A stretch of 64,000 bases of DNA from Haliclona indistincta. Taxonomy: Eukaryota > Porifera > Demospongiae > Haplosclerida > Chalinidae. Under the pieces are notes generated by a model that worked only from the letters and a program-made list of their open reading frames with translations, was not told where the DNA came from and ran no database searches. The position numbers and the translations under genes are program-made. Positions 45,210 to 56,986 of this stretch are shown here, in pieces. Where the stretch lies: the NCBI GenBank assembly GCA_964017065.1, contig OZ024785.1, positions 2,499,142-2,563,141 of the forward strand. The letters are read 5' to 3'. How positions within the stretch are numbered: the first letter of the stretch is position 1; each line of letters starts with the position of its first letter.

Positions 45210-48091
45210 CAACACCCTGATTCACTCCCTCTCTCTCGGCACACCGCAAGTGACTCTAAAACTTAATAGAAAAATTCTGCTCTATTTGATTTTCGTCTTT
45301 GTAATATTTTATATGATGTGTTTGTCATGTTTAAAGCAAAAGAGCCTTTTTTTAATATGTTCAGACACTAGGCTAGTCCTGATTGAGTGAATCCTGTACA
45401 CAACAAACCACTGAGTTACTGCTCTATAGCAGACACTAGTCCTGATTGAGTGAATCTTGCTTTATACTGTACACAACAAACCACTGAGTTACTGCTCTAT
45501 AGCAGACACTAGTCCTGATTGAGTGAATCTTGCTTTATACTGTACACAATAAACCACTGAGTTACTGCTCTATAGCAGACACTAGTCCTGATTGATTGAG
45601 TTACTGCTCTATAGCAGACACTAATCCTGATTGAGTGAATCTTGCTTTATACTGTACTCAACAAACCACTGAGTTACTGCTCTATAGCAGACAATCATTT
45701 CCTTCCTGATAGTAAAATGGTTTCTCACCCCACATGTGGCTGCTCAGCTCTCAGCTGATGATGTAAGAGTGTTTATGTGCAAACACACATCGCTTATCAC
45801 TGTATCGTGGGTGTCCCAAACTAGTCTGGTTTCCACCGTCATTTTGTACAGTGTATTGATATACTGTGACACCATAAACATGGCTGCCTTACTGAATCAG
45901 CTGAAGGATTCCATTCATTTAACCAACTGCATGTATGGTATAGCTGTAATTTCCCTTCCTTTGATGACGTAAAATCATGACTAAATATAACCTCGAGGGC
46001 ATACATAACACTTTCTACTTTATTGAGTGAATTTGCCTTCTACGTAAGAAAGGGAAAACATGTGTAGACATTACATGTGTAAAACAATGAAACTACCTGA
46101 CACATTAGAGTATGCTAATCTCACGGCTAATCTAATATACATGAGGAGTACACAAGCATTATGGCGGGCTTATGCAGCTGCATGGTACACTATTCATAAT
46201 GTCCAATGTGTAGTGGTTTGGCTGTTTCATAACATACAGTCTCTAGTCCGTGCTTTGATCTGCAGCGTATGCTTTCTTCCTCGATAATTCAATAGCAATA
46301 TTATTTGTCCATTGTGTTCTCTGTTGGCAATCATCACTCCCACTGGTGCCAAAACATTGCTAACGATATTCACTTAATAACTAACTATTGGCTGTTTAAC
46401 CTGTTTCCCACAGTAATTAATGTCAGGTAAGTTCCAGTCATGTCAGCAAATTGCCTGACAGGTCTAACAGGAATAACTTATTTCTTTATTTAGTCTTTTC
46501 CGTGATAAAATAGCTCTTTTACGGGCGTCAAAACAAGCGTCAAACATGTCTAATCTTGTAGCGATACAGATGATTCAGAGTGGTGCGTCACAATGTCTAG
46601 TAAGCAGTGATAATTCAAGCAAATTAATCTGTGTACAAGGTCAGGTTAATTGGAATGTCTCACATTCCATTATATTCACTACATCATGTTTATGATAGTC
46701 ACGGCTATTCATGCAGGTAGTTAATGCTGCCATCAAGTCGCAAAAAATAACCTTTTAGACCCATTCACTCATTGTGCCCTCATGCAAGTGTGGTCCTTAA
46801 ATAAACATTTTTAAGCGGATTCGTTAGTTGGAATTCGGTCAAAATATTCACGGACAATTCATCCGGGTGATGATGGATGAATAATTTCTAGGGCACACAC
46901 CCACCCACTTGCCTCACCAGCAGTGGGACTAGGTGAACAGATGGTGGATGGTCATGTTTCTTTGTAGCTAAAGTATCATGTAGCGTTTCTCTGCTGCATG
47001 TAGTTATGCATGTAAAACAATAGTTTTGTTCCTCAGTTTGTTCACTCCTCTCATTCCAGGTATACTAGTAGTTGCTGTACGTGTGAAGGTATCAGGAATG
47101 TCCACCACCTACTACCAGCTATATTTGATCCCTCTGTAAACTATCTTGTGTCAGTAACAATACCCCCTCAGTTATGCACTGTCAGATGCCTATTTCTAGG
47201 AACTGCGTTTTTTTTTTAAGGGGAACTGTATTTGTGAACACTTCCTCATTTGTTAATTGCATATTATAGTCAATTCTCAGCCATTTCAAATGTGACTGTA
47301 TACATTGTCACCACTGATTAAATTCCACACTTAATAACTAGTCATTTCTAAAATAAACACTCATACATGCTTATCAACTGCTCAATGGATGGACCAGGGG
47401 ACTGGTTCACTACAAACTGCAGGCTGTTGATAGTATTCTCTTATGTAATAGCTGTAATATGGTCAGACCCAGTCGCTATGTTTGGGTAGATTAACTGCCC
47501 ACTTAGAATGGTCATTTCCTTGACACAATCGTTTTACCTTGTACGAGACACTGTTTAGGCCTCAATAAGGATGTTTTGATGGTATAGTAGACTATGATGA
47601 TCAATATAACTACTGCAGTTTTCATAACCGCAATGCACGCTCGATTGAAGTATATTGAGTCTTTCTAGACTCATAAATCATCACCATGTCAACAAACTGA
47701 TCACAACTTAGTCAAAACAGGCACCAGTAAGACAACAAATCAAGAGTAAGCTGTCGTTTGTTTTTGTACAACACAGATTATGTATGACTTCACCACGTTA
47801 CAAAATCAATAGTATGTCCGGGATGCAATCAACAGGTTTAGGCTCTAGCAGGTATATTGCTGTTTGTGTCCAATAAACTTTAAACTGTATGTTCGTTCGT
47901 GACATTATACTTGTACACATGTACCCGTGACATAAAATACATGTGTTGTATGTCAGATCATCAAGTCATAGGCAACTTACAAGGATTTGAAATGTTTATT
48001 GCAGCCATAAATAATATCAATATTCACAATGCTAGTCATTGTAGAAAAACAGTGAAAGGAAAGAGAAGATAGCTAGCTTACTAGGAGAGTA
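45210..48091. other. Non-coding region between S3 and B7
   Basis: Holds the S3 3' UTR and a 73-bp tandem repeat, then about 2.4 kb in which I see no supported gene. Scattered short frames have no homology to anything recognised. Confidence 0.5.
45364..45691. repeat. 73-bp tandem repeat downstream of S3
   Basis: About five units beginning CAGACACTAGTCCTGATTGA and ending ACTGCTCTATAG. The first and fourth are shortened. Confidence 0.85.
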
Positions 48092-50237
48092 CTAGATTGG
48101 AGTTGTAGTATATCGTGAGGTGGTGCTAGACTGATCGATTGATCCACGTACTGAGGACATGGCTATGTAGTCATCTACGTCATGGCTGTGATTACCATTC
48201 TGTGCTGTGGGAAGTTGCAGTAGGTTTGGCTGGTTCGTGCTCTCCTGTGAGCTAGTGCTCCAGGATAGCTTAGCGAGGTTACATTCATTGATGGTTTCAT
48301 AAATTCCACCATTACTTCCTTCAACGCCGTAGATTGGGTTCGGAGCCATGTTAGTGTTCATTTCAGTTACAAACTGCCCTGTGAGACAGGACAAGATGAA
48401 GTGAAGTAATGCTTTCATGTGTGATAGCTTACTTGTTCTTCTTTTCCTTCTTTTGCTTTTCACGCACAGAACTATGCATGTACCAACAAGTGAGATGGTG
48501 ATAAACATGGTTGTCACACTGCCTAGCGTGCTGGCTACCAAGATTACCACTATAACTGGCTGTGTGGTAGTAGCAGTCATTGTAGTAGTATCACTGGTAG
48601 CAGTAGGCATTGTGATCACTTCAGTTGCAGATACTGCATGGACAATAGCACAGCGATAGTATACTAACTTATACACTAAAGAATATGTCAGTATTGGTGA
48701 TAGTATACTAACTTATACACTAAAGCATATTTCAGTATTGGTGATAATATACTAACTTATACACTAAAGCATATGTCAGTATTAGTGATGGTATAATGTG
48801 GAGTTCATTCAATAACGTATAATTTTGAAATATTTTCAGCATGTACCAACATGCAGCACATTCGTAGGTCTTCTCAAACCATGCAAGGCAATATGGCATG
48901 CTGGAATCCAATATAGCTTGCCAGGTTTTACTTAACAAGATGACCTCACTACATGCAAAGGCCCAAGACTTATTACACAATTACTGGTACTCTGTTTACC
49001 TGGTGTGGGGGTTGATTGAAATATTTCATCTTCATTTACTAAAACAGAGAACATTGCAATGCACAGATGTTATGCTGTATCAGATGACTCACTGAAGATG
49101 TTCTCCAAGGTGTGTCTCTGATTTGCTTCATTAACGATGACCAATGAGATATTGTATTGTGTAACAATGCTTGGCGGCTCTATTGGACTAGTGAAGCTAC
49201 TGCAAGTATTCACAGACTGAGACATGGTCATCACAGTTTTATCACTGAGGTAGGAGATGGTATATGTGTACATCAGTGACTCATACTGACACACTTCAGG
49301 ACACTGTATATTGTGTGGGGCAATAAGAGATCAGAGATGATCGGAGATATAACAAACCTTGTAAGAGACATTCAAAGTGTTGTTATTCTTTGTGAGCACT
49401 AGTTTTGAATCGAATCCTTGAAAACCTGTATGCAAGAAATTACAAATAATTATTATAAACTACTATTAATTTGTGGTACCTTTAGGGAATCCACTAGTAG
49501 TGTTTGTACTGGGTCCAGTGCTACCCACATCAGTCTCAGCCTCCACTGTGAACACCAGCTCATCACACTGACCACTTTCTTGTTCGTTTGTGAGCACATA
49601 TCGTTCCTCAGTTGCAGTCCACTGAGTAATCTGGTTTGATGTGAGGTTGAGCATGGTCACAGTGTAGTTGATGACAGGGAATGGCCATGGAGCAGTCCAG
49701 GTGAGAGTGAGGGCAGTCAGGTTAGTCACTGTCACTGAGGGAGCTACTGGAGGGCCTGGTGGACCTTGAGTAGCAATGACATGGCTTATCAATATTGAAC
49801 TCCACTTGAATCTTACCTTGTACAACCAATATGCAGACTTTATCAGGAGTCATGCATGAAGTGGTACTAGTTATATCTGGTGCACATAGTACTGATGTGT
49901 TTCTGTCTGTATTTGCTAGTACAGATACTGTTGTTGGGTCTCTAAAATCCACAGTGACATTTTCAGGAACTGTACCACTTGTTGCTGTTAGTGCACTTGC
50001 ACCCAATTTATTTGAAAATCCCACTGTTACATGTAAATCAGGTCCAGTACAGGGACATGTGAAGCTGAAGTTAGTTCCAGGAGTCACCACTCGAGTGATG
50101 GTAGAGGCTAGAGAAGTCTTACTCAGTCAATGCGTATTGCTCTAAGACTCACCTTCATTGCAAGTGATTGCTGCTTGTGTTGTATGAAGTGATATAATAG
50201 CCCACAGTGACAGAGCATGGAATACGACACCAGCCAT
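48092..50237 (-). CDS. B7: complete type B receptor with full tyrosine-motif tail
   Basis: Exons: 50153-50237 (signal peptide, MAGVVFHALSLWAI), 49817-50107 (Ig), 49480-49764 (FN3, long-loop type), 49358-49425 and 49093-49303 (second FN3-like domain), 48433-48633 (Thr-rich stalk, helix, KSKRRKRRT) and 48092-48378 (tail). The sum is 1428 nt, 475 aa, no stop. The tail reads NPIYGVEG, then GGIYETI, then DDYIAMSS: NPxY (PTB-type), YExI (SH2/ITIM-like) and YxxM (PI3-kinase p85-type) motifs in that order. This is the best reference copy for type B. It is head to head with S4 across 343 bases. Confidence 0.85.
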
Positions 50238-50580
50238 GTTGCATACAATCTTCACTACTCGGCAACCGAATGGAAATGAACCAGTTTGTATGCTGTGTAA
50301 ATGAGAATACTTGTATTTCCATAAACTTCCCATGTAATTAAATGTCTCACTGGTAAATGTTTTACTACATATGCCGCAGCATCGCAGACTAATAACGTAA
50401 TTGGTTTTGCACTGGAAACGTCATGTTTGTTTGTGCCGCACCTCAGGGTAATTAGTACGCACTCACCAACCCACGCGGACAGTTGTACGACTATAAAAGC
50501 AGGAAGGACAGCATTTCTTGTAATTCCTTGCTGCCGGAACAGTCACTCAGAGTTCTCCGACAAAATCTCCTCTCTAGGAA
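50238..50580. promoter_or_regulatory. Shared divergent promoter of B7 and S4
   Basis: Conserved with 25300-25629. TATAAAAG at 50492-50499 precedes S4 by about 89 bases. It lies between two genes that are both intact, so it is the best candidate for a working bidirectional promoter here. Confidence 0.65.
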
Positions 50581-51811
50581 ATGTTTTCCAGCATGCTCCG
50601 ACTCGTCGTCTTGTTGTTGGCGCTGTTTTACAATAACGTCTCAGCTACGACCTCGTGTGAACCAGCAGTTGATCTACCTCACATTCTACAAAACACCGGT
50701 ATGTACTAGACTTACTAGCTTACTACACGCGTTACAAATTGCACATAGTTTTATGGTCCATTATGCATTGCAGTGTGCATGCGCACATGCTTTACAACTG
50801 TTTGTTTCCTTCGCAGCAATACTCAACGGCACAGAAGAGCCAATAGTGGTAACCCGGTCTCAAGATGTCACACTTAGTTGTATGACTGCTTGTGGCTCTA
50901 TTGAGTGGTTCCATGGAAATATTACAGTGAAAGACAAACCAATGTTCCTCTGCACAAATAATGTGACTCCTTGCGATACCACTTCTAACTCACTTCCTTG
51001 TGCAAGTGCAGAAGAGGGAAAATTTGTCGGCAGCACACTGACCTTTACACCACATGAAACAATGAAAGTCTGGTGTCAAACGAGATTACCAGATGTCGGA
51101 GTCCCGGGTATCTTTAGAATTCCCAGCAAAGCAGCCCTCATCATAGTAAAAGGTATGCTATCAACAGCAATGCAACCCAATGATGGTTCATAACCACTTT
51201 CTTATGTCTTCAGATGAACCAGCAACACCTCAACCTATGGCTACTTCAACAATCGTTCCCTCTTCGACATTTTCAAGCTCTTCATCCTCTCCGCAAGCCC
51301 CCACTAGACCAGTACTGGCGACTACCTCATCACCTCAGCAACCTCCATCTTGTTCCTGTACCCCTTCGCCTGACCTTACTCGTGCTCCCACTGTTGACTC
51401 CAGTAAGCCTCACCACTGCACTAACCATTAGCATAATCATGGTGTCAATATACAATTCAAAGCCTTGTATATGCAATTAGTAGTAATAACACTTTCAATT
51501 GAGTTAACTAGTCACATCTCTGCTCTCTCTCTCCTTTAGTGCAAGTATTTCAGAATGCAACACTGTGCGTCAGCGCACAAAGCTTCACATTCAGTGCAGC
51601 TGGTATCGGAATTGTCTTCCTGATCATCGCTCTATCTGGCTGGATTGTATGCTGTTGCTGTATGAAGCTGAGACACAGCAAGTCTAGAAAGCTAGCAGAA
51701 TCAGACAGTTCAAGACCTACTTCGATACTAGAGAACAATGAACTACAATTAGACCCCACAAATAGTGACTGGCAAACTTCGAGTACTGTTAAAATAGCCA
51801 CGGCGGTATGA
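50581..51811 (+). CDS. S4: complete short single-Ig receptor
   Basis: Exons: 50581-50698 (signal peptide, MFSSMLRLVVLLLALF), 50817-51152 (Ig-like), 51214-51402 (Ser/Thr/Pro stalk with PSCSCTPSP) and 51540-51811 (helix AGIGIVFLIIALSGWIVCC, then CCM and a tail of about 60 residues ending VKIATAV). The sum is 915 nt, 304 aa. The tail has no tyrosine, in contrast with the long partner B7. S1 and S2 are damaged duplicates of this gene. The Ig domain has extra cysteines (CMTAC, FLCTN, PCDTT, LPCAS, VWCQT), so more than one disulfide is likely. Confidence 0.85.
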
Positions 51812-53593
51812 TAGATACATAGAGCAATTTTTGTGTTTGTATGTCATCAACTGTATATTAGCATCCACTCACTTCATTATATCTTATACCACAAACCCAA
51901 TGAAATGAACTAGTGTTTACACCACTATGATAACAATCAATGAAACTTTGTCCCACAAGTAACTCACTTATAATCTTCCTCTGGTCTAGCAAATACTACC
52001 GTCCTCTCTCACCTACTTCAATTGCTTCTTAGAAACCTTCAAATTTTACTACCGTAATCTTGTAGTAGTGATTTCAAGTGGTGCCACTGTTATTATTTGA
52101 TTGTCCAGGATATACATGCACACTAGCAAGTACTGATCTGAGGTTAATAATGTGATGTTGGTATACACTTATAAGTGCACAATAGGTTAAATACGTTCTC
52201 AGACTAATCAGGTAACTCAGATATGGCAAAAATATGCTGGTCACACAACACTAGCAAAACAGATTCAGTACAACATCAAACATTATACAACAATTCGGCA
52301 TATCATGCCCAAGACATTACATAACTATACATGCCTCTATAATTATGCCTATAGTCATGATGGTCACACTTGCAATTTTCACACACCGTTAATGCTGTTG
52401 TTCAGTCGATGATCATTCTGTAGACAGCACTGTGGCTTATTTTCTCTGCGAGATTGTGTGTGTAGACAGGAAGTGTAGTATTACATACGTCACTGTGCAT
52501 GGAGAACAAGATTATATAGTTCGTGACTGGGGGAGTCATTGTCATCGAAAGTCATAATTATTGCTAATGCTTGTTTTTACTACTGTGTATTTCAATGAAC
52601 AGGATTTATAGACAAAATAAGCGGGAAGTTTAGCATTATGACACGATTAGCTTGAAATGAGTTTTCTCCAAAATGTTGACCACAAGTCACGCTCCTCATG
52701 TCGGGCATGTGTAGGCTCTTCATTTCAACTTAATAAGTGCCATTCAGCTCCATATTTACAATAATTATCTGATTTCCTCAATAGCAGAGTCTAATAATGA
52801 TATGCCTTCAACAAGGGACATTTGTGTTTCCTGCTTTCATCTCAAATCATCCATGCAATGAATTATTATAAAGGAATTTCTCTCGATCAGCCCAAGGTGT
52901 CAACAGGTTATGTTGTCTGGGTGCTGTGTTATAACAAACGTGTGTATAAAATGGCTTTGGAAAGAAGTGTGGCTGCTGGTAAATTGTTTAGTGTTTTACT
53001 ATGATCTAAGCATCACTTGTAAGTCAGACCATATAGTGGTGCAACAAGAATCTGTAGTAATTGGTCAGAGAATTTTATAGTGATTGAAAATGAATTAAAA
53101 TGTGATATACACAGTTCTATAGCCAGAATCAAAATAGAGGTGTTGAAGGCAAGCCTACTGCTTGTTGATATAGGGATTTGATATAAATTCTTAGACAAAT
53201 TATAAGTATTCAACAGTAGATTAGTAACTGTAGCAGCATTATGTGACAAACATAAAATCGATGAAGTGTGCAGTGCCCTATAGTTCCACGTACACATGAG
53301 CACTGAGTGAGTTGTTGTGTAACGTGTGAAGGATGATTTGTCTTTCATCGATAGGAAGCTACTAGTTACTGTGTTACTATTATGCATTCCTTGCATAATT
53401 TTACAGTTCTGGTTCTCAGGTTTAGAAAATGGAAGTATGTAAATACCATAACTACATGTAGCTGTTCTCATAATAATATATAGTTCAAATCTGTCTGGAC
53501 AGACCATACATAGAGCAGTTACTACAGTGTGTGATTAAGTGATTGCACTGACATGAAAGAGCGTGTGTTGTTTAAAGCCCGAGGCTATGATAG
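51812..53593. other. Non-coding region between S4 and E (tail to tail)
   Basis: The 3' UTRs of the converging genes S4 and E should lie here. A 164-codon minus-strand frame at 53013-53507 has no recognisable domain, signal peptide or homology to neighbours, and I do not call it. Confidence 0.5.
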
Positions 53594-56527
53594 TTATTTT
53601 AGTATGTTGCCCGGTGACCTAGTGTAGCGAACAAGGTCATTACCATTGCACACAGAGGTCATGGTAATGTACTGCTCACTGCTGTGACTGTGAGCCGGTG
53701 AAACAGGAAACAACATTTGAGCTCTTGATCCAACTGATTGAGGTGTGCCTGGTTGGTTATTCTGCCATGGCCTTGGACTTGGCGGCAGTGATCTGATTGG
53801 TGGTGGTTCTCCCCAGGGTATCTCCTCATATGTAGGATCAATAACTGTATTGGTGTCGTATGTTGGATTGTTGGCCCAGTTTTGGCTGCTTGGTGCACTT
53901 TTAGCTGGCAAATTTGAATCTATGGCAAGGAAATTAGGCATAATAATTATAATCAGTGGGCGTAAATACCAACTTGTACTATGGTATGCATGATGGTTCC
54001 TTACTGTTGTTGCGCTTTTTCTTTAGCAGAAAGAAAACCAGCAGTAAGATCACCACAGAGGTGATTATCAGAATCAAAATTATGACTGGCACCAGTGTAG
54101 CTATCACTGCTATTTGACTGGATGAATGAGTATCAGTCATCATGTTATTGCTTGGACCTGCAAGTACATAAAGTTTGTCAAATAATTTGAAACCACTGCT
54201 TTGAATAATAATAAGAATAATAATGTAATGACCAAAGTGACCAGAAGGTACATGTAGACCAAAATGACCAGAAGGTACTTGTAGACCAAAGTGACCAGAA
54301 GGTACATGTAGACCAAAATGACCAGAAGGTACTTGTAGACCAAAATGACCAGAAGGTACATGTAGACCAAAATGACCAGAAGGTACTTGTAGACCAAAAT
54401 GACCAGAAGGTACATGTAGACCAAAATGACCAGAAGGTACATGTAGACCAAAATGACCAGAAGGTACATGTAGACCAAAATGAGCAGAAGGTACATGTAG
54501 ACCAAAATGACCAGAAGGTACATGTAGACCAAAATGAGCAGAAGGTACATGTAGACCAAAATGACCAGAAGGTACATGTAGACCAAAATGACCAGAAGGT
54601 ACTTGTAGACCAAAATGAGCAGAAGGTACATGTAGACCAAAATGACCAGAAGGTACATGTAGACCAAAATGACCAGAAGGTACTTGTAGACCAAAATGAC
54701 CAGAAGGTACTTGTAGACCAAAGTGACCAGAAGGTACTTGTAGACCAAAGTGACCAGAAGGTACATGTAGACCAAAATGACCAGAAGGTACATGTAGACC
54801 AAAATGACCAGAAGGTACTCGGAAATTATATAACATGCTCTGTTTGCTAAAGTTCATGTTTGGTACAAGCTCCTCGAATACTTGTTTATCTCACTGTAAA
54901 AACATTTCGCTAGACAATGAAATTCTACCAAGCACCAAAATACACAGTACATGTGTACACAATGTTGTAGTAAGGAGGAAGCAGACTAACTTGCTGTCCT
55001 TAAGACCGAAGAAGAAAGGGCCGCTGTCGTCATAGGTGGGGTAGTGATACTTGGAACAAGCTGTGACAGTACAGGGGTTGTCTGGAAGCTTTTAAGACCT
55101 TTAAAAAATGAAAACAGTCAATGCATGTACGGCTGTCTATACTCAACCTTACCGACTGATCCACTGACATTCATCAGTCCAGCTTGATTCGTGATAGTGA
55201 CAAGCACTTTGTATTGTGAACCACACAAGATATTTTCAAAAGTGTAGTTGGATGTATTACTGATGCTAATGAATTGGTCACCATTTTTAGAAAGCGTGTA
55301 CTTGTAGCTGAGCTGCTCATATATACAGCTATGTAGTCCTGTCACCTAAAGCATTGATAGACTCCACTCATACTGTGAAAATGTGTTATAACTTACTATT
55401 AATTCAATGAAACCAGTATTTGACAAGGCGTTTGTACATTTTGCTATGATGGACAAGTTGCTGTTTCCATATGTAGGTCCTAGTGAAAGAATACAATAAG
55501 CATTCTCAACAACTACAAACATAGAGATTATTGGCTACATCCATTATAGGTGATAGCAGATAACTTGGTGAGCTTATCACTGTAGCCTCATTGAAACTTT
55601 CTTGTAAGACGTTTCGAACCGAAGTCCTTCATCAGTTACAAAATGAATAACTAACTAGTGACCTAATAACCTCACGAAGTTTTCCGTTATCAACTATAAA
55701 CACATTGCTCATCCTCTCATTGTCAACATTCCAACTTCAGTTTTGTTGCTTCTACGCTAACCCACCTTTTGGGAATCCACTAGTAGTGTTTGTACTGGGT
55801 CCAGTGCTACCCACATCAGTCTCAGCCTCCACTGTGAACACCAGCTCATCACACTGACCTCCTCCTCCTCTCAGCACTAACTGCTCATCACATGTTGTCC
55901 ACTGAGTGATCTGGTTTGATGTGAGGTTGAGCATGGTCACAGTGTAGTTGATGACAGGGAATGGCCATGGAGCAGTCCAGGTGAGAGTGAGGGCAGTCAG
56001 GTTAGTCACTGTCACTGAGGGAGCTACAGGAGGGCCTGGTGGACCTAGTTGGCACAATAATAATACTGAAATGGATAGCATTTGTTCAAACTTACTTTCT
56101 ACTACAATCAGTCGTAAAGTGACTGTTTTTATTGTGGTACCAATAATTCCATACACTTCAGTGTTGTTATTCTCTACTGTAGCAAGTATTTGAAAAGTGA
56201 ATTTTCCTGTTTCTTGGTACCAATTAATGTTTCTATCTCTCAATTGCTGATCTATTGCATCAGAGATTCCAATTATGATGCCTCCGCCAGTATCTCCATC
56301 ACACACAACAACTCCTTCAAATTTTTCTCCACTGTTGTATGGAAATGTTAAGTTTGTGACTTGTCCTAACAAACCAACTCTATCATTGCTACTGCATTTT
56401 AGCTCTGCAGATAATATACAAATGCTCAAATTATGCAGTTACTTTAATACTGACCTTGAGTAGAAGCAGCTAGTGATATTACTGAGGAAAAGATAGCTAG
56501 CACAGCCACAGCTGCAGTCAGTGCCAT
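53594..56527 (-). CDS. E: diverged long Ig-FN3 receptor with tyrosine-motif tail
   Basis: Eight exons: 56455-56527 (signal peptide, MALTAAVAVLAIFSSVISLA), 56096-56404 (Ig-like), 55766-56044 (FN3, four-glycine loop, nearly identical to type B), 55397-55479 and 55153-55345 (second FN3-like domain with CIYEQL and YKVLVTITN), 54991-55098 (stalk), 54005-54157 (helix QIAVIATLVPVIILILIITS, then KKKRNN) and 53594-53919 (tail). The sum is 1524 nt, 507 aa. The tail has NNPTY, then DPTYEEIP, a proline-rich stretch, then EQYITMTS. The Ig domain shows little similarity to A or B. A 27-bp minisatellite fills most of the intron before the helix exon and is open in the same frame. Confidence 0.85.
54231..54818 (-). 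repeat. 27-bp minisatellite in the E gene, open in the gene's frame
   Basis: About 22 head-to-tail units of ACCAAAATGACCAGAAGGTA plus CATGTAG, with few variants (CATG/CTTG, AAATG/AAGTG, CCAG/GCAG). On the minus strand each unit reads VPSGHFGLH or VPSGHFGLQ without stops, and the frame continues into the helix exon of E. A good splice acceptor before that exon suggests it is normally intronic. Confidence 0.9.
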
Positions 56528-56986
56528 TGTTCTGCAGGCTCACAATAACTAGCTCGATGCGGATTCTGGGAAATATCTTGTACTCGCATACTAATATCCC
56601 ATACATGCAGCACAGTGTTGAATGTGAATGCATGTGGAAGTTGTTGTTATGTAAAGGGTACAAATGTAGGAAGCTATTTGTGTACATGCATTATTGTGCA
56701 TCTGAAGCAACATGCACCATATCCTTGTACAGTTTCCACCGCTGACATTCACTACATCATACCTGTAAGCTGCAGGACAATGCAACAGGCTTCTCACTAG
56801 CTCAACAATTCAGTTTAAATTTTAAATAATTGACAAAAGGTAATCACAATAACACAAAAATGTCTAAAATACAAACATGACAATCTGATGCACATGACAG
56901 TACAATGCAATATAGTTCAAGTATTGTAATTAAAATGTGATGACAAAATCGAAAGTGCACAAAACTGACAGTGACACAAAGTTGCT

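Noticed and set aside
52822..53004. 60-codon plus frame with hydrophobic ends
   Set aside because: Short, isolated, no splice partners and no homology.
53013..53507. 164-codon minus-strand frame between S4 and E
   Set aside because: No domain, signal peptide or homology to neighbours; AT-rich intergenic DNA gives such frames by chance.
54140..54802. 220-codon hydrophobic frame (YLLVILVYM repeats)
   Set aside because: Alternate frame of the 27-bp minisatellite, not in frame with any exon.
54231..54818. Direct repeats resembling a CRISPR array
   Set aside because: The 27-bp units are contiguous with no spacers, and the context is an animal gene intron.
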